64,000 nucleotides of DNA from Fructobacillus apis (GCF_023893635.1 NZ_JAMWYK010000004.1:1-64000); one strand, 5' to 3'; positions 44,636 through 54,692 are shown, counted from the stretch's first letter. Numbers and translations are program-made. The notes: generated by a model from the letters alone, not told the origin.

Positions 44636-47600
44636 TTTAAACAAGATTCTCGTCATCGGATCCGGACCAATCATCATCGGTCAGGCCGCCGAATTCGACT
44701 ACTCCGGTTCCCAAGCCTGCCTCGCCTTAAAGGAAGAGGGCTACGAAGTGGTCTTGGTCAACTCGAACCCCGCCACAATCATGACGGACGAAGAAATCGC
44801 CGACCGCGTCTACGTCGAACCTGAAACAACCGGCTACATTAAGGAAATCATCTTAAAGGAAAAGCCCGACGCCATCCTGCCGACGCTTGGTGGTCAGACC
44901 GGTTTGAACATGGCCAAGGAACTGGCCGACTCTGGTTTGCTTGACGAACTCGGCATCGAATTGCTCGGGACGAAGTTGAAGGCCATCGAACAGGCCGAAG
45001 ACCGCGAGTCCTTCAAGGAATTGATGGCGGATTTGAACGAACCAGTTCCCGCCTCAGCCATCGCTACTTCAATGGACGAAGCGCGCGAAATCGCTGCCCG
45101 CATCGGCTACCCGCTCGTTGTTCGCCCAGCCTACACACTCGGTGGTTCCGGTGGGGGATTCGTCCACAACGACGAAGAACTCGAACACATCGCCGCCCAC
45201 GGGTTGGACCTCTCGCCAGTAACCCAGGTTCTGATTGAAGAGTCCATCGCCGGCTTCAAGGAAATCGAGTTCGAAGTCATGCGTGACCGTGAAAACAACG
45301 CTTTGATTGTCGCTTCCATGGAAAACATCGACCCCGTCGGTGTCCACACGGGTGACTCGGTCGTTGTGTCACCAACGCAAACGCTCGCCGACCGCGAGTT
45401 CCAAATGATGCGCGACTCCGCCTTGAAAATCATCCGCGCTTTGAAGATTGAGGGAGGGGTCAACATTCAAATGGCCCTCGACCCACAGTCCTTCAACTAC
45501 CGCATCATCGAGGTGAACCCACGAGTTTCCCGTTCTTCGGCCTTGGCTTCCAAGGCCACGGGTTATCCAATCGCCAAAATGGCCGCCAAGATTGCGGTCG
45601 GCTTGAACCTTGATGAAATCAAGAATCCCATCACGATGACGACCTGGGCGGCCTTCGAACCGGCCCTCGACTACGTTGTCGTAAAGATTCCACGCTTCCC
45701 ATTCGACAAGTTCAAGGACGTGGCGCCAACGCTCGGTACGCAGATGAAGGCGACCGGGGAAGTCATGGCCATCGGTCGAAACTTCGAAGAAGCCATGCAA
45801 AAGGCCGTTTCCTCTTTGGAAAGCGACCACAACGACTTCTCGGGTGACGCCTACGCCGACTGGTCAATCGACGAACTGAAGAAGAGTTTGATGCCGGCAA
45901 CGGACGACCGCCTCTTCAAGATCGCGGAACTCATCCGCCGCGGTGTGAGTGTTGAAGAAATTCACGCCATCACGCAGATGGATTTCTTCTTCCTTGATAA
46001 AGTCGAATCCGTGGTCCGCTACGAACGCAAGCTCAAGCAGGACTTTAGCGCCGACGATTTGCGACGCGCCAAGGAACTGGGCTTCCCGGACGAATACATC
46101 GCTAAGTTGAGCGGACAGCCAGAAGAGGCTGTTCGCAAGCTGCGCAAGGACGAAAGTATCACGCCAGTCTACAAGATGGTCGACACGGCCGCCGGAGAAT
46201 TCGAATCAAAGACGCCTTACTACTACTCAACCTACGAAGAAGAAAACGAATCCGTTAAGTCGGCCAAGCCTTCCATCCTGGTGGTTGGTTCCGGACCAAT
46301 TCGGATCGGGCAGGGAGTCGAATTCGACTACGCCACGGTTCACGCCGTAAAAGCCATCCAAAAGGCCGGCTACGAAGCCATCATCATTAACTCAAACCCC
46401 GAAACGGTTTCCACCGACTTCGCCATCTCAGACAAGCTCTACTTCGAACCGTTGACGCGCGAACACGTGTTGAACGTCATCGATTTGGAACAGCCCGAAG
46501 GCGTCTTGCTCCAGTTCGGTGGTCAGACAGCCATCAACCTGGCCTTCGCCATCAACGAAAACGGCACGAAGATCATGGGAACGGACTTGAAGGCCATCGA
46601 CCTGGCCGAAGACCGTGACAGCTTCAACCAGATCATCAAGAAGCTGGGCTTGCACCAACCAAAGGCCGACTTCGCCAACTCACAGGAAGAGGCGAAGGAA
46701 AAGGCCAAGGAAGTCGGTTACCCCATCTTGATCCGCCCATCCTACGTGATTGGGGGCCAGGGGATGGCCGTCATCAAAAACGAAGGCGAACTCCAGGACT
46801 ACCTGAACGCAGCCGCCTGGGTTTCAAACGACCACCCGGTCTTGATTGACTCCTACCTCGCTGGACAGGAAGCCGAATTAGATTTGCTCTCAGACGGTCA
46901 GGAAGTAAGCATTCCTGGAATCATGGCTCACATCGAACGCTCCGGTGTTCACTCGGGGGATTCCATGGCGGTTTACCCAGCAGTTACCCTGGCAGACGAC
47001 GTGATTGACCAAATGGTCGACGCGGCAACAAAGCTCGCCAAGGAACTCGGGGTCATCGGTTTGATGAACGTGCAGTTCATCATTCACGAAGGGAAGGCCT
47101 ACGTCATCGAAGTGAACCCACGAGCATCCCGGACGGTACCGTTCTTGTCCAAGGTCACGAAGATGGCCATGGCACAGATTGCCACCTGGGTTTCAATGGG
47201 CAAGACACTGGCAGACCTCGGCGTGAAGCCGGGCCTCAAGGAAGCAGGCAACATGATTCACGTGAAGGCGCCGGTGTTCTCCTTTGAGAAATTGAACGAC
47301 GCCAACACGAAGCTTGCCCCAGAAATGAAGTCGACCGGTGAAGTGATGGGGTCTGCACCAGACTTCGAAACGGCCCTCCAAAAAGCCTTCGTGGCGGCGG
47401 GAGTGTCTTCACCTAAAAATCAGGTGCTGGTGTTGAACAACCTGGCGGATGCTGCTACTGAAATGGCAGAAACGCTGAAAAAGATGGCCGGGTCGGGTTG
47501 GACTTTGGAAGCATCGGAGGGAACGGCAGAAGCGCTTGAATCAGAGGGCGTTAACGTAAGTGCACGTATCCAAAATGAAGAAGTTGAAGCCCAAATGATC

Positions 47601-47777
47601 GACGGAAAGGTCGACTTACTCGTCGACTTCGGCGCCGACGAAGAAATGGCTTGGCGCGGCATGGCCGTTGCACAAGGCACGGCCTTCGTATCCGCCATCG
47701 ACACATTCTTCGCCTACGAAAAGGCCTTTGAACAACTGGACACCGAGAAGAAAGTTTACGAATTAGGAGAGATGTAA
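44619..47777 (+). CDS. carB: Carbamoyl-phosphate synthase large subunit
   Basis: A 1052-residue double ATP-grasp enzyme, normal length. The two halves both begin with the same signature (ILVIGSGPIIIGQAAEFDYSG near residue 10; ILVVGSGPIRIGQGVEFDYA near residue 555). Each has a glycine-rich ATP loop (RPAYTLGGSGGGF; RPSYVIGGQGMAV) and an EVNPR motif. The C-terminal MGS-like allosteric domain covers about 930-1050. Confidence 0.98.
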   Translation: MPKRTDLNKILVIGSGPIIIGQAAEFDYSGSQACLALKEEGYEVVLVNSNPATIMTDEEIADRVYVEPETTGYIKEIILKEKPDAILPTLGGQTGLNMAKELADSGLLDELGIELLGTKLKAIEQAEDRESFKELMADLNEPVPASAIATSMDEAREIAARIGYPLVVRPAYTLGGSGGGFVHNDEELEHIAAHGLDLSPVTQVLIEESIAGFKEIEFEVMRDRENNALIVASMENIDPVGVHTGDSVVVSPTQTLADREFQMMRDSALKIIRALKIEGGVNIQMALDPQSFNYRIIEVNPRVSRSSALASKATGYPIAKMAAKIAVGLNLDEIKNPITMTTWAAFEPALDYVVVKIPRFPFDKFKDVAPTLGTQMKATGEVMAIGRNFEEAMQKAVSSLESDHNDFSGDAYADWSIDELKKSLMPATDDRLFKIAELIRRGVSVEEIHAITQMDFFFLDKVESVVRYERKLKQDFSADDLRRAKELGFPDEYIAKLSGQPEEAVRKLRKDESITPVYKMVDTAAGEFESKTPYYYSTYEEENESVKSAKPSILVVGSGPIRIGQGVEFDYATVHAVKAIQKAGYEAIIINSNPETVSTDFAISDKLYFEPLTREHVLNVIDLEQPEGVLLQFGGQTAINLAFAINENGTKIMGTDLKAIDLAEDRDSFNQIIKKLGLHQPKADFANSQEEAKEKAKEVGYPILIRPSYVIGGQGMAVIKNEGELQDYLNAAAWVSNDHPVLIDSYLAGQEAELDLLSDGQEVSIPGIMAHIERSGVHSGDSMAVYPAVTLADDVIDQMVDAATKLAKELGVIGLMNVQFIIHEGKAYVIEVNPRASRTVPFLSKVTKMAMAQIATWVSMGKTLADLGVKPGLKEAGNMIHVKAPVFSFEKLNDANTKLAPEMKSTGEVMGSAPDFETALQKAFVAAGVSSPKNQVLVLNNLADAATEMAETLKKMAGSGWTLEASEGTAEALESEGVNVSARIQNEEVEAQMIDGKVDLLVDFGADEEMAWRGMAVAQGTAFVSAIDTFFAYEKAFEQLDTEKKVYELGEM

Positions 47778-47778
47778 G

Positions 47779-48705
47779 ATGAACTTGAAGACGACTGTTG
47801 CTGGCAATCAATTTGAAACGCCTTTTTTGAACGCATCTGGGATTATCTGCCAGACTCAAGAAGAGTTGGATTCCTTGGAAGCAACCAAGGAACTGGGTGG
47901 AATCGTGACGAAGTCCGCGACCTTGCAACCACGTGAGGGAAACGAGCAACCACGTTACTACGACTTGGCCCACGGTTCGATTAACTCCATGGGATTGCCA
48001 AACCAGGGCTACCCATTCTACCTGGACTACGTCCAACACGAGCACAGCAAGCCAACCATCTTATCTGTTGCCGGAATGTCTGCGGCCGACGCCATCGAAT
48101 TGATGCGCAAGGTGCAGGACTCCGACTACGAAGGGTTGACGGAACTGAACTTGTCTTGTCCAAACGTCATCGGACACCCGCAGACGGCCTACGACTTCGA
48201 AGCAACCGAAAAGATTTTGGAAACGGTCTGCTCCTTCTTCACGAAGCCATTCGGGGTGAAGTTGCCACCATACTTTGACTTGGCCCACTTCGATGGTATC
48301 GCCAAAGTCTTGAACAAGTTCCCACTCACGCACGTCAACACGATCAACTCGGTTGGAAACGGCTTGGTCGTCGACGTTGACAAGGAACAGGTTGTCACGA
48401 AGGCCAAGGGTGGCTTCGGTGGGCTTGGTGGGGCAATGGTCTTGCCAACAGCCTTGGCTAACGTTCGCGCCTTGCGCCTCCGCTTGAACGACGACATCGC
48501 CATCATCGGAACCGGTGGGGTGACGACTGGTGCCGACGTCTTCGCCCACATTCTCTGTGGGGCCGACATGGTTTCAGTCGGAACGCAGGTCATCAAGGAA
48601 GGTTTGGGCGTATACGCCCGCTTGCAAAAGGAACTCGAAGATATCATGGCCGAAAAGGGCTACGAATCACTGGAAGACTTCCGCGGTAAGGTGAAGGAAC
48701 TGTAA
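47779..48705 (+). CDS. pyrD: Dihydroorotate dehydrogenase class 1A
   Basis: A 308-residue FMN enzyme oxidising dihydroorotate. The active-site Cys127 in NLSCPNV and the VNTINSVGNGLVVD and GGFGGLGGAMVLPTALANVRA blocks match the class 1A enzyme of Lactococcus (PyrDA), which uses fumarate and works alone. The absence of pyrK in the operon agrees with class 1A and against class 1B. It begins one base after the carB stop. Confidence 0.95.
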   Translation: MNLKTTVAGNQFETPFLNASGIICQTQEELDSLEATKELGGIVTKSATLQPREGNEQPRYYDLAHGSINSMGLPNQGYPFYLDYVQHEHSKPTILSVAGMSAADAIELMRKVQDSDYEGLTELNLSCPNVIGHPQTAYDFEATEKILETVCSFFTKPFGVKLPPYFDLAHFDGIAKVLNKFPLTHVNTINSVGNGLVVDVDKEQVVTKAKGGFGGLGGAMVLPTALANVRALRLRLNDDIAIIGTGGVTTGADVFAHILCGADMVSVGTQVIKEGLGVYARLQKELEDIMAEKGYESLEDFRGKVKEL

Positions 48706-48803
48706 GGGATTCGGATTATAGGGCGGCGCTTTGAATGATGAAAGGCGCACGGGTTTAGATTCAAGGTGCCTGAAAAATTGGCGCGCTGTAAAGGAGAGAC
48801 AAC

Positions 48804-49517
48804 ATGGCAAAACCACTGATGATTGCACTGGACTTCCCGTCTGGAGAAGAAGCCTTAGCTTTTTTGAGCCGCTTCGACGAACCGTCCAAACTGACGGTCA
48901 AAGTCGGAATGGAGCTTTTCTATGAAGAAGGCCCAAGCATTATTGAGAAAATCAAGGCCCTCGGCTGCGATATCTTCTTGGACCTGAAGCTCTTTGATAT
49001 TCCAAACACGGTCAAGCAGGCCTCTAAGCGTTTGGCTAAGCTTGGCGTGAACTACATGACGGTTCACGGACTCGGTGGTTCCGAGATGATTGCGGCGGCT
49101 CGAGAAGGGCTGGATGAAGGGGCCAAGGAAGCGGGCGTTGAAGCACCAACGCTGCTTGCGGTTACCGAACTCACGTCCATCTCGGATGACGTCTTGAAGA
49201 ACGAGCAAAACGTCGACCTGCCGATGAAGGAGATGGTCTTGTCACTTGCTCGGACTGCACGCGGAGCTGGAGCCGACGGTGTTGTCTGCTCGAGCCAGGA
49301 GCTTGAAACGCTGAACAACGCCCTGGACGACGGCTTCTTCTACCTCGTACCCGGCATTCGCTTGCCAGAAGACGGCGTGCAGGATCAAAAGCGAGTGGCA
49401 AGCCCAACCTTTGCCCGTGAAAACGGTGCCTCAGCCATTGTGGTTGGTCGTCCAATCACGAAGAACGCCTACGTGAAGGAAGCATACGACCGCTACCTGT
49501 CGGACTGGGAAGGTTAA
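48804..49517 (+). CDS. pyrF: Orotidine 5'-phosphate decarboxylase
   Basis: A 237-residue TIM-barrel enzyme for the last step to UMP. The N-terminal ALDFPSGEEAL holds one catalytic-side Asp, and the charged tetrad motif DIFLDLKLFDIPNTV near residue 57 (Asp-Lys-Asp) is clear, with VVGRPIT in the phosphate-binding C-terminal part. Good Shine-Dalgarno sequence (aaaggagag). The 98-bp gap after pyrD holds nothing that I recognise. Confidence 0.96.
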   Translation: MAKPLMIALDFPSGEEALAFLSRFDEPSKLTVKVGMELFYEEGPSIIEKIKALGCDIFLDLKLFDIPNTVKQASKRLAKLGVNYMTVHGLGGSEMIAAAREGLDEGAKEAGVEAPTLLAVTELTSISDDVLKNEQNVDLPMKEMVLSLARTARGAGADGVVCSSQELETLNNALDDGFFYLVPGIRLPEDGVQDQKRVASPTFARENGASAIVVGRPITKNAYVKEAYDRYLSDWEG

Positions 49518-49625
49518 GCTGGCAAAGTCAGACCCGCCCGTGCCCGATTTTCATGAACGCCGCCAACCGCTTTCATTAACGGAAGCAACCATTCTCACAC
49601 CACAAATCTGAAAGGACAACCAAAC

Positions 49626-50255
49626 ATGACCAACGTAAAAGAAATTGCCAAGCAACTCCTCCAAAAGAAGATTGTTTCCTTCAAGGAAAGCGGCCACTAC
49701 GAATTTGCTTCCGGCATCTACTCACCAATTTACACGGATTTACGCCAGACCATTTCGTATCCTGAATTGCGCAAGGCCATCACGGTGGCTTTGGCGGAGC
49801 AGATTAAGGCCAACTACCCAAACGTCACGGTTATCGCTGGTGTTGCCACAGCCGGTATTCCTCAGGCTGCTTTGGTCGCCGAAGAAATGAACCTGCCAAT
49901 GCTTTACGTTCGCTCAAAGCCAAAGGACCACGGGAAGGGTAAGCAGATTGAAGGTGTCTTGAACGAAGACGACCAAGTTGTCTTGATTGACGACTTGCTT
50001 TCAACCGGTGGTTCCGTGATTAAAGCTGCCCAGGCAGTTCAAGAGGACGGCTACAAGGTTGCCGGTATCGCCGCCATCTTCTCATACGGCTTCACCGACT
50101 TGAAGAAGAACATGGACGACGCCGGCTTTGCCTACGACACCATGTTGACCTACCAAGATTTGCTGGAGGCAGCACATGAGGGCGATTGGTTGTCAGCCGA
50201 ACATTTGAAGGCCTACAAGGCCTTCCAGTCGGACCCATGGGGCTTTGACCGCTAA
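49626..50255 (+). CDS. pyrE: Orotate phosphoribosyltransferase
   Basis: A 209-residue type I phosphoribosyltransferase that links orotate to PRPP. The PRPP loop is VVLIDDLLSTGGSVIKAAQ near residue 118, with the RSKPKDHGKGKQIEG flexible loop before it. It is the last gene of the operon, 108 bp after pyrF. That gap contains a GC-rich segment (AAAGTCAGACCCG, about 49524-49536) that resembles a worn terminator of the type found near the brnQ genes. Confidence 0.96.
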   Translation: MTNVKEIAKQLLQKKIVSFKESGHYEFASGIYSPIYTDLRQTISYPELRKAITVALAEQIKANYPNVTVIAGVATAGIPQAALVAEEMNLPMLYVRSKPKDHGKGKQIEGVLNEDDQVVLIDDLLSTGGSVIKAAQAVQEDGYKVAGIAAIFSYGFTDLKKNMDDAGFAYDTMLTYQDLLEAAHEGDWLSAEHLKAYKAFQSDPWGFDR

Positions 50256-50317
50256 TCGGTTGGATGCTCATGGAGGCTGACTGTTAGCGAGCCGTTTCAT
50301 TCAAAAGATACACATTA

Positions 50318-50350
50318 AAAAAAGAACCCCCGAGAAGGGGGTTCTTTTTG
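50318..50350. terminator. Terminator between pyrE and malL
   Basis: AAAGAACCCCC, GAGA loop, AGGGGGTTCTTT with runs on both sides; serves both convergent genes. Confidence 0.93.
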
Positions 50351-50360
50351 TTTTTATCGA

Positions 50361-52046
50361 TTACTTAGCGTAACGGTAAACCTTTGATTCGTAAGGGCGC
50401 AGCGTGTGACCCGCGTCGTCCTTGTAGTTTGAAATCAAGATTTCTGCGTTTTCCGGCACGTCGAATTCACGCACGATGCTTTCTTCCGCAAAGGAGTTAA
50501 TCACGAGCAATTCCTCGTTTTCGCCCACACGCTTGTATGCGTAAACCTGTTCGTCTTCCGGATCCAACAATTCGTAGCGACCCGTCGTCACAATGTCCAA
50601 ATCATGGCGGAAGGCAATCAACTTCTGGTAGTGGTAGAAGATGGAGTTTTCGTCGTTCAACGCCGCGTCCACGTTAATCGTGTCGAAGTTGTTGTTCATC
50701 TTCAACCATGGCGTTCCCGTCGTAAATCCAGCGTTTTCACCGTCCGTCCACTGCATTGGCGTACGCGCGTTATCACGTCCCTTGTAGTGCACGTAGTCGA
50801 GCAACGTATCGGCATCAATCAAGCCATCACGTTCCACGAGGTAACGACGGGCGTTCTTGATATCGATATCGTTGAAGTCGTCCCAACCGAGGTTGTAGGC
50901 GTTCGTCATCCCGATTTCTTGTCCCTGGTAGATGTAAGGCGTTCCCTGCATGAAGTGCAAGAGCGTCGCCAACATCTTAGCTGAAACGTTGTGGAATTCC
51001 GGCTTATCAGAACCAAAGCGGGAAACCGAACGTGGCTGATCGTGGTTTTCCCAGTAGAGGGAGTTCCAAGCCACACCGGCCAATTCGTTTTGCCACTTCG
51101 TCAAGTTTTTCTTCAACTTAGGCAAGTAAAGAGGGGCGTTGTCCCACTTTCCCAAGGCAGGGTTGGGGTTGTCATCCAATTCCATGTGTTCGAACTGGAA
51201 AACCATGTTCAATTCAGAACCGTCCTTGGCCGCGTAACGCTTGGCGTTTTCGATGTCCACGTTTGACGCTTCTCCAACCGTCATGATGTCGGCGTTGTTC
51301 AAGACCTTTTCACGCATTTCTTGAATGTAGTCGTGAATCTTAGGCCCGTTTGCGACCATGTCGTTTGATGAGGCGTAGTGGGCGTCTTCAGGGATTGGAC
51401 CGTCAGGCAAGCCGTCTGGCTTTGACAAGAGGGAAATCACGTCCATTCGGAAACCATCGATTCCCTTGTCCACCCAACGGTTCATCATGTCAAAGACCGT
51501 CTGGCGCACTTCAGGGTTTGCCCAGTTCAAGTCCGGCTGACCTTCGGCAAAGAGGTGCATGTAGTATTGACCAGTCGTCTCGTCAAACTTCCAAGCCGGA
51601 CCAGCAAAAAATGAACCCCAGTTGTTTGGTTCGTGACCATCCACTGGATCGCGCCAGATGTAAAAGTCACGCTTGTCGTTGTCCTTTGAAGACTTTGATT
51701 CAATGAACCACTGGTGCTTTGAAGAAGAGTGGTTGACCACCAAGTCCATCACGATCTTGATGCCACGGGCGTGGGCTTCTTCCAAGAGTGATTCGAAGTC
51801 TTCCATTGAACCGAATTCAGGGTTAATGGCTTCGTAGTCGGAGATATCGTATCCGTTATCTTCGTTTGGTGAATCGTAAACCGGGTTCAACCAGATCACG
51901 TCGGCACCCAGCTTCTTCACGTAATCCAAGCGGGATTCGATTCCCTTCAAATCACCGATTCCATCGTTGTTGGAATCTTGGAATGAGCGGGGGTATACCT
52001 GGTAAACGACGGCCTTTTGCCACCACTTAATTGCTTGTTCTGTCAT
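50361..52046 (-). CDS. malL: GH13 oligo-1,6-glucosidase / alpha-glucosidase
   Basis: A 561-residue cytosolic glycoside hydrolase of subfamily GH13_31. Catalytic residues are seen in GFRMDVISLL (Asp nucleophile near residue 199), TVGEAS (Glu acid/base near 257) and WENHDQPR (Asp near 334). In this subfamily Val directly after the catalytic Asp is associated with alpha-1,6 specificity, Thr with alpha-1,4, so isomaltose-type substrates are favoured. It probably acts with the neighbouring sugar transporter but has its own promoter (52107-52135, minus). Confidence 0.92.
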   Translation of the reverse strand: MTEQAIKWWQKAVVYQVYPRSFQDSNNDGIGDLKGIESRLDYVKKLGADVIWLNPVYDSPNEDNGYDISDYEAINPEFGSMEDFESLLEEAHARGIKIVMDLVVNHSSSKHQWFIESKSSKDNDKRDFYIWRDPVDGHEPNNWGSFFAGPAWKFDETTGQYYMHLFAEGQPDLNWANPEVRQTVFDMMNRWVDKGIDGFRMDVISLLSKPDGLPDGPIPEDAHYASSNDMVANGPKIHDYIQEMREKVLNNADIMTVGEASNVDIENAKRYAAKDGSELNMVFQFEHMELDDNPNPALGKWDNAPLYLPKLKKNLTKWQNELAGVAWNSLYWENHDQPRSVSRFGSDKPEFHNVSAKMLATLLHFMQGTPYIYQGQEIGMTNAYNLGWDDFNDIDIKNARRYLVERDGLIDADTLLDYVHYKGRDNARTPMQWTDGENAGFTTGTPWLKMNNNFDTINVDAALNDENSIFYHYQKLIAFRHDLDIVTTGRYELLDPEDEQVYAYKRVGENEELLVINSFAEESIVREFDVPENAEILISNYKDDAGHTLRPYESKVYRYAK

Positions 52047-52092
52047 AAAAAACCTCCAATGGTTTATGCATTGTTTCTTGAGTTATCTATAC

Positions 52093-52135
52093 GGCAGTTG
52101 TCTGCCATTATAAAGGAATCTTGTTCGTTCGTAAA
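52093..52135 (-). promoter_or_regulatory. malL promoter and candidate operator
   Basis: On the minus strand TTTACG (52135-52130), a 17-base spacer and TATAAT (52112-52107). Immediately downstream is the palindrome GGCAG-TTGT-CTGCC (52093-52106), overlapping the likely start of transcription and so well placed for a repressor. Confidence 0.6.
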
Positions 52136-52168
52136 CAGGTTAAAACGGTGTTTCGCGCCTTTTTAGCC

Positions 52169-53581
52169 TTAGTTTTCATCCGGCACCAACCAAATCATGG
52201 CCGCACCCAGCACAAAGCATAGCGCGTTCACATAGAACATGTTGGCCATGGAGCTGCCGAGCAATGGGAAGAGGTAGAAGGAGACGAGCGAGGCGAAGAT
52301 TTGGGGGATGCAGATGAAGCAGTTGTAGCAGCCCAGTAAGAGCCCGTTGTTCTGCCCGTCCAAGGCGTTCGTCAGAATCGTAAACGGCACGGTAATGATG
52401 GCAATCCAGGCAATACCAAAGAGCGCAAAGGCGAATACGGAGACCCACTTGCTGCTTCCGGTGGCAATCAGCAGGAAACCAACCGCACCGAGAAGAAGCG
52501 CCGTGGTGTAAACCGGTCGACGCGTCTTCTTACCGAGCTTCACGAAGAAGAAACCGGCCAAAACGGACGTAATCGAGTAGACGGCCTGAACAATCCCAAA
52601 CCAATTGCCCGCTTCCTGGAAGGCGGCGCTCGTTGCGTCGGTTGTCTGCCAGATTCTTTCTGCTAAAGCACCGGTTGAATAAGTCCACATATACGGAATG
52701 GCAATCCAGACAAAGAAATCCGCCAATCCGAGGAGCCAAAAGACCTTCGGCGCGTGTTTTAGGACGTCAAAGAAGCTAGCTCTTTTGGATGATGGAAAAT
52801 GGGCCCGCTTATGATGGTCAGAGTGATTTTCGAGAAGGCTTCGCTCGTCTTGACCGTGGTAGACCGCCATTTCCTCGTCCGTATACTCATCAACCGACAG
52901 CACCGTAAAGATGACCGAAAGCGCCAGGATGATAGCTGCCAGGTAGAAGGAGAGGCGAACGGAAGGTGGAATCGTCCCTGCCGGTGCCGTATTCGCGATG
53001 CCCATGCGCGTGAGCAGGAAGGGGAAGACGAAGGCAGTCAGTGCCCCAAGCGAGCCCCAGATATTTTGCATCGACCACAGCGTCTGCGACTGCTTTTCGT
53101 TTGCCATGTCTGGTATCAGCATCTTAAAGGGTTGCTGGGTGACGTTGCAGGCCAGGTCCATGAACAGGACCGTTGTGGCCGCGAAGGCAAGGGCGGTCGT
53201 CGAAGCGAAGCCAAAGCCAAAGGAGCCCGCGTTTGGCAGGAGCATCATGACAATGATGGCGACCAGAGCACCACCGACTAGGTAGGGCAGCCGCCGTCCG
53301 AGACGCGGACACCAGGTGCGATCCGAGAGGTAGCCGATGACCGGCTGAGCAATGAGTCCGGCTAGCGGCGGTAGAATAAAGAAGAAGCCGAGTTTGTTCG
53401 GGTTAGCGCCGATGGTTTGAAAAATACGGCCCATGGTACCGGTTTGCATCGAGAAGGCGAGCTGGGTACCGAAGAAGCCGAAGGTCATGAAAAAGATTTG
53501 AAGCGTGCTCAAGCTGGGCAGGGCGTGCTTCCTGCCTACCATTCCGCCATGCGGTCGATTATTACGATGTTTCGTTGTCAT
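52169..53581 (-). CDS. MFS sugar transporter (SLC45/MalT-like)
   Basis: A 470-residue major facilitator with twelve helices and a charged central loop (about residues 220-265). The N-terminal TFGFFGTQLAFSMQTGTMGRIFQTIGANPNKLGFFFILPPLAGLIAQPVIGYLSDRTW is typical of the glycoside-pentoside/SLC45-like maltose and sucrose transporters. I placed the start at 53581 (MTTKHRNN), after GAGG; an upstream in-frame ATG at 53677 gives a poor N-terminus. Its setting beside malL suggests uptake of maltose- or isomaltose-type disaccharides. Confidence 0.88.
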   Translation of the reverse strand: MTTKHRNNRPHGGMVGRKHALPSLSTLQIFFMTFGFFGTQLAFSMQTGTMGRIFQTIGANPNKLGFFFILPPLAGLIAQPVIGYLSDRTWCPRLGRRLPYLVGGALVAIIVMMLLPNAGSFGFGFASTTALAFAATTVLFMDLACNVTQQPFKMLIPDMANEKQSQTLWSMQNIWGSLGALTAFVFPFLLTRMGIANTAPAGTIPPSVRLSFYLAAIILALSVIFTVLSVDEYTDEEMAVYHGQDERSLLENHSDHHKRAHFPSSKRASFFDVLKHAPKVFWLLGLADFFVWIAIPYMWTYSTGALAERIWQTTDATSAAFQEAGNWFGIVQAVYSITSVLAGFFFVKLGKKTRRPVYTTALLLGAVGFLLIATGSSKWVSVFAFALFGIAWIAIITVPFTILTNALDGQNNGLLLGCYNCFICIPQIFASLVSFYLFPLLGSSMANMFYVNALCFVLGAAMIWLVPDEN

Positions 53582-53791
53582 TATGATTTCCTCATTTCTG
53601 GAAAAGTCGCGCGCGGACCGGCCCCGTCCCTCAAGCATGGCACGGGTCTTTCCAATGCTTAGCGTACGCGCTTGCATAAAGGCCGGTCAACGCGCGTGTC
53701 CTACATTGCATATAAACGACCCTAATTGCCAGATAGGACAGAACGACCCAAAAGCGTTATAATCGATACTAGTATTTGGAGGCGTTTATTG

Positions 53792-54648
53792 ATGAAAAAA
53801 CATAGTAAAGTTCGAACCATCCTGATGATCGCGTTGGTCTGCTTGATTGGTTATGCGGGTGTCGAAAGCTTTTCCGCCCACAACCGTTCCAATCCAGAAC
53901 CAGAAAAGCAGAGCCCAAAGACGGCCACGGTTTTCTTCCACGGCTATGGCTCTTCGCGGAACGCGGAGAAGTCAATGACGAAGTACTTGGTTGACAAGGG
54001 TTACTCGAACCGTCGGATGGACGTTACCGTTGCAAAAGACGGCAGCGTCACGATGGGTAGGACCCTTCAAAAGAACGATAAAAACCCGTTGATTCTGGTG
54101 CAGTTCGACGACAACAAGAACCAGGACTTTGACAAGACGGCCATCTGGGTTCAAACCATCATGGCGAACTTGAAGAAGCAGGGGGTTACCAGGTGAACCT
54201 CGTCGGTCACTCGATGGGAAACATGGCCATCGCTTCCTATCTGATGGCAAGCAAGAACGCCGACACGGCCGCCTTGCCAGAAGTGAAAAAGCAGATTGAT
54301 CTGGCCGGTACTTACAACGGCTTGATGGTCTCGGAAAAGAATTCCAACTCCGCCTTGCTGGCAAACGGTCAGCCCATGATTCCAACACCATACTTCCAGC
54401 GACTGCTCGCGCTGAAGGACTACTATAGTAACCACGCCGTGCAGGTGCTAAACATTTACGGGAACTCGCAGGGTGGTGCCGAAAACGACACGACCGTGTA
54501 CAACAACTCATCGAAGTCGCTCCGCTACTTTGTTTCGAGCCCATCGACCTATGAAGAAAAGCTGATTAGCGGTGAAAATGGTCAGCATTCAAAGCTGCAT
54601 GAGAACAACGAAGTCAACCAAGCGATGTTGAACTTTTTGAAGAAATAA
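53792..54648 (+). pseudogene. DUF915-type alpha/beta hydrolase, frameshifted in a G-run
   Basis: A secreted or membrane-anchored alpha/beta hydrolase of the Lactobacillales DUF915 (cell-surface hydrolase) kind. The first frame (53792-54196) has an N-terminal signal/anchor (about residues 10-27) and VFFHGYGSSRNAEKSM. The second frame (to 54648) continues with the nucleophile elbow VNLVGHSMGN and the catalytic C-terminal part. They are joined at the G-run 54181-54185 (CAGGGGG), where +1 or -2 bases would restore KKQGGYQVNLVGHS or KKQGYQVNLVGHS. It is a pseudogene, a phase-variable switch or a sequencing error. Confidence 0.85.
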
Positions 54649-54657
54649 GCTTGATTA

Positions 54658-54692
54658 AAAAGCGTCCTGATGGGGCGCTTTTTACTTTTTTG
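54658..54692 (+). terminator. Terminator after the hydrolase
   Basis: AAAAGCGTCC, TGAT loop, GGGGCGCTTTTT. Confidence 0.8.

Noticed and set aside
48706-48803. Small gene or RNA in the pyrD-pyrF gap
   Set aside because: No frame with a ribosome site and no strong structure; only the pyrF Shine-Dalgarno sequence is clear.
53660-53690. cre site upstream of the sugar MFS transporter (TGCAAGCGCGTACG on the minus strand)
   Set aside because: Two or more key positions differ from the consensus and the surrounding GC-rich sequence makes chance matches likely.
53726-53791. Upstream extension of the alpha/beta hydrolase from the ATG at 53726
   Set aside because: It would place the promoter and Shine-Dalgarno sequence inside the coding region; the ATG at 53792 gives a normal signal/anchor segment.
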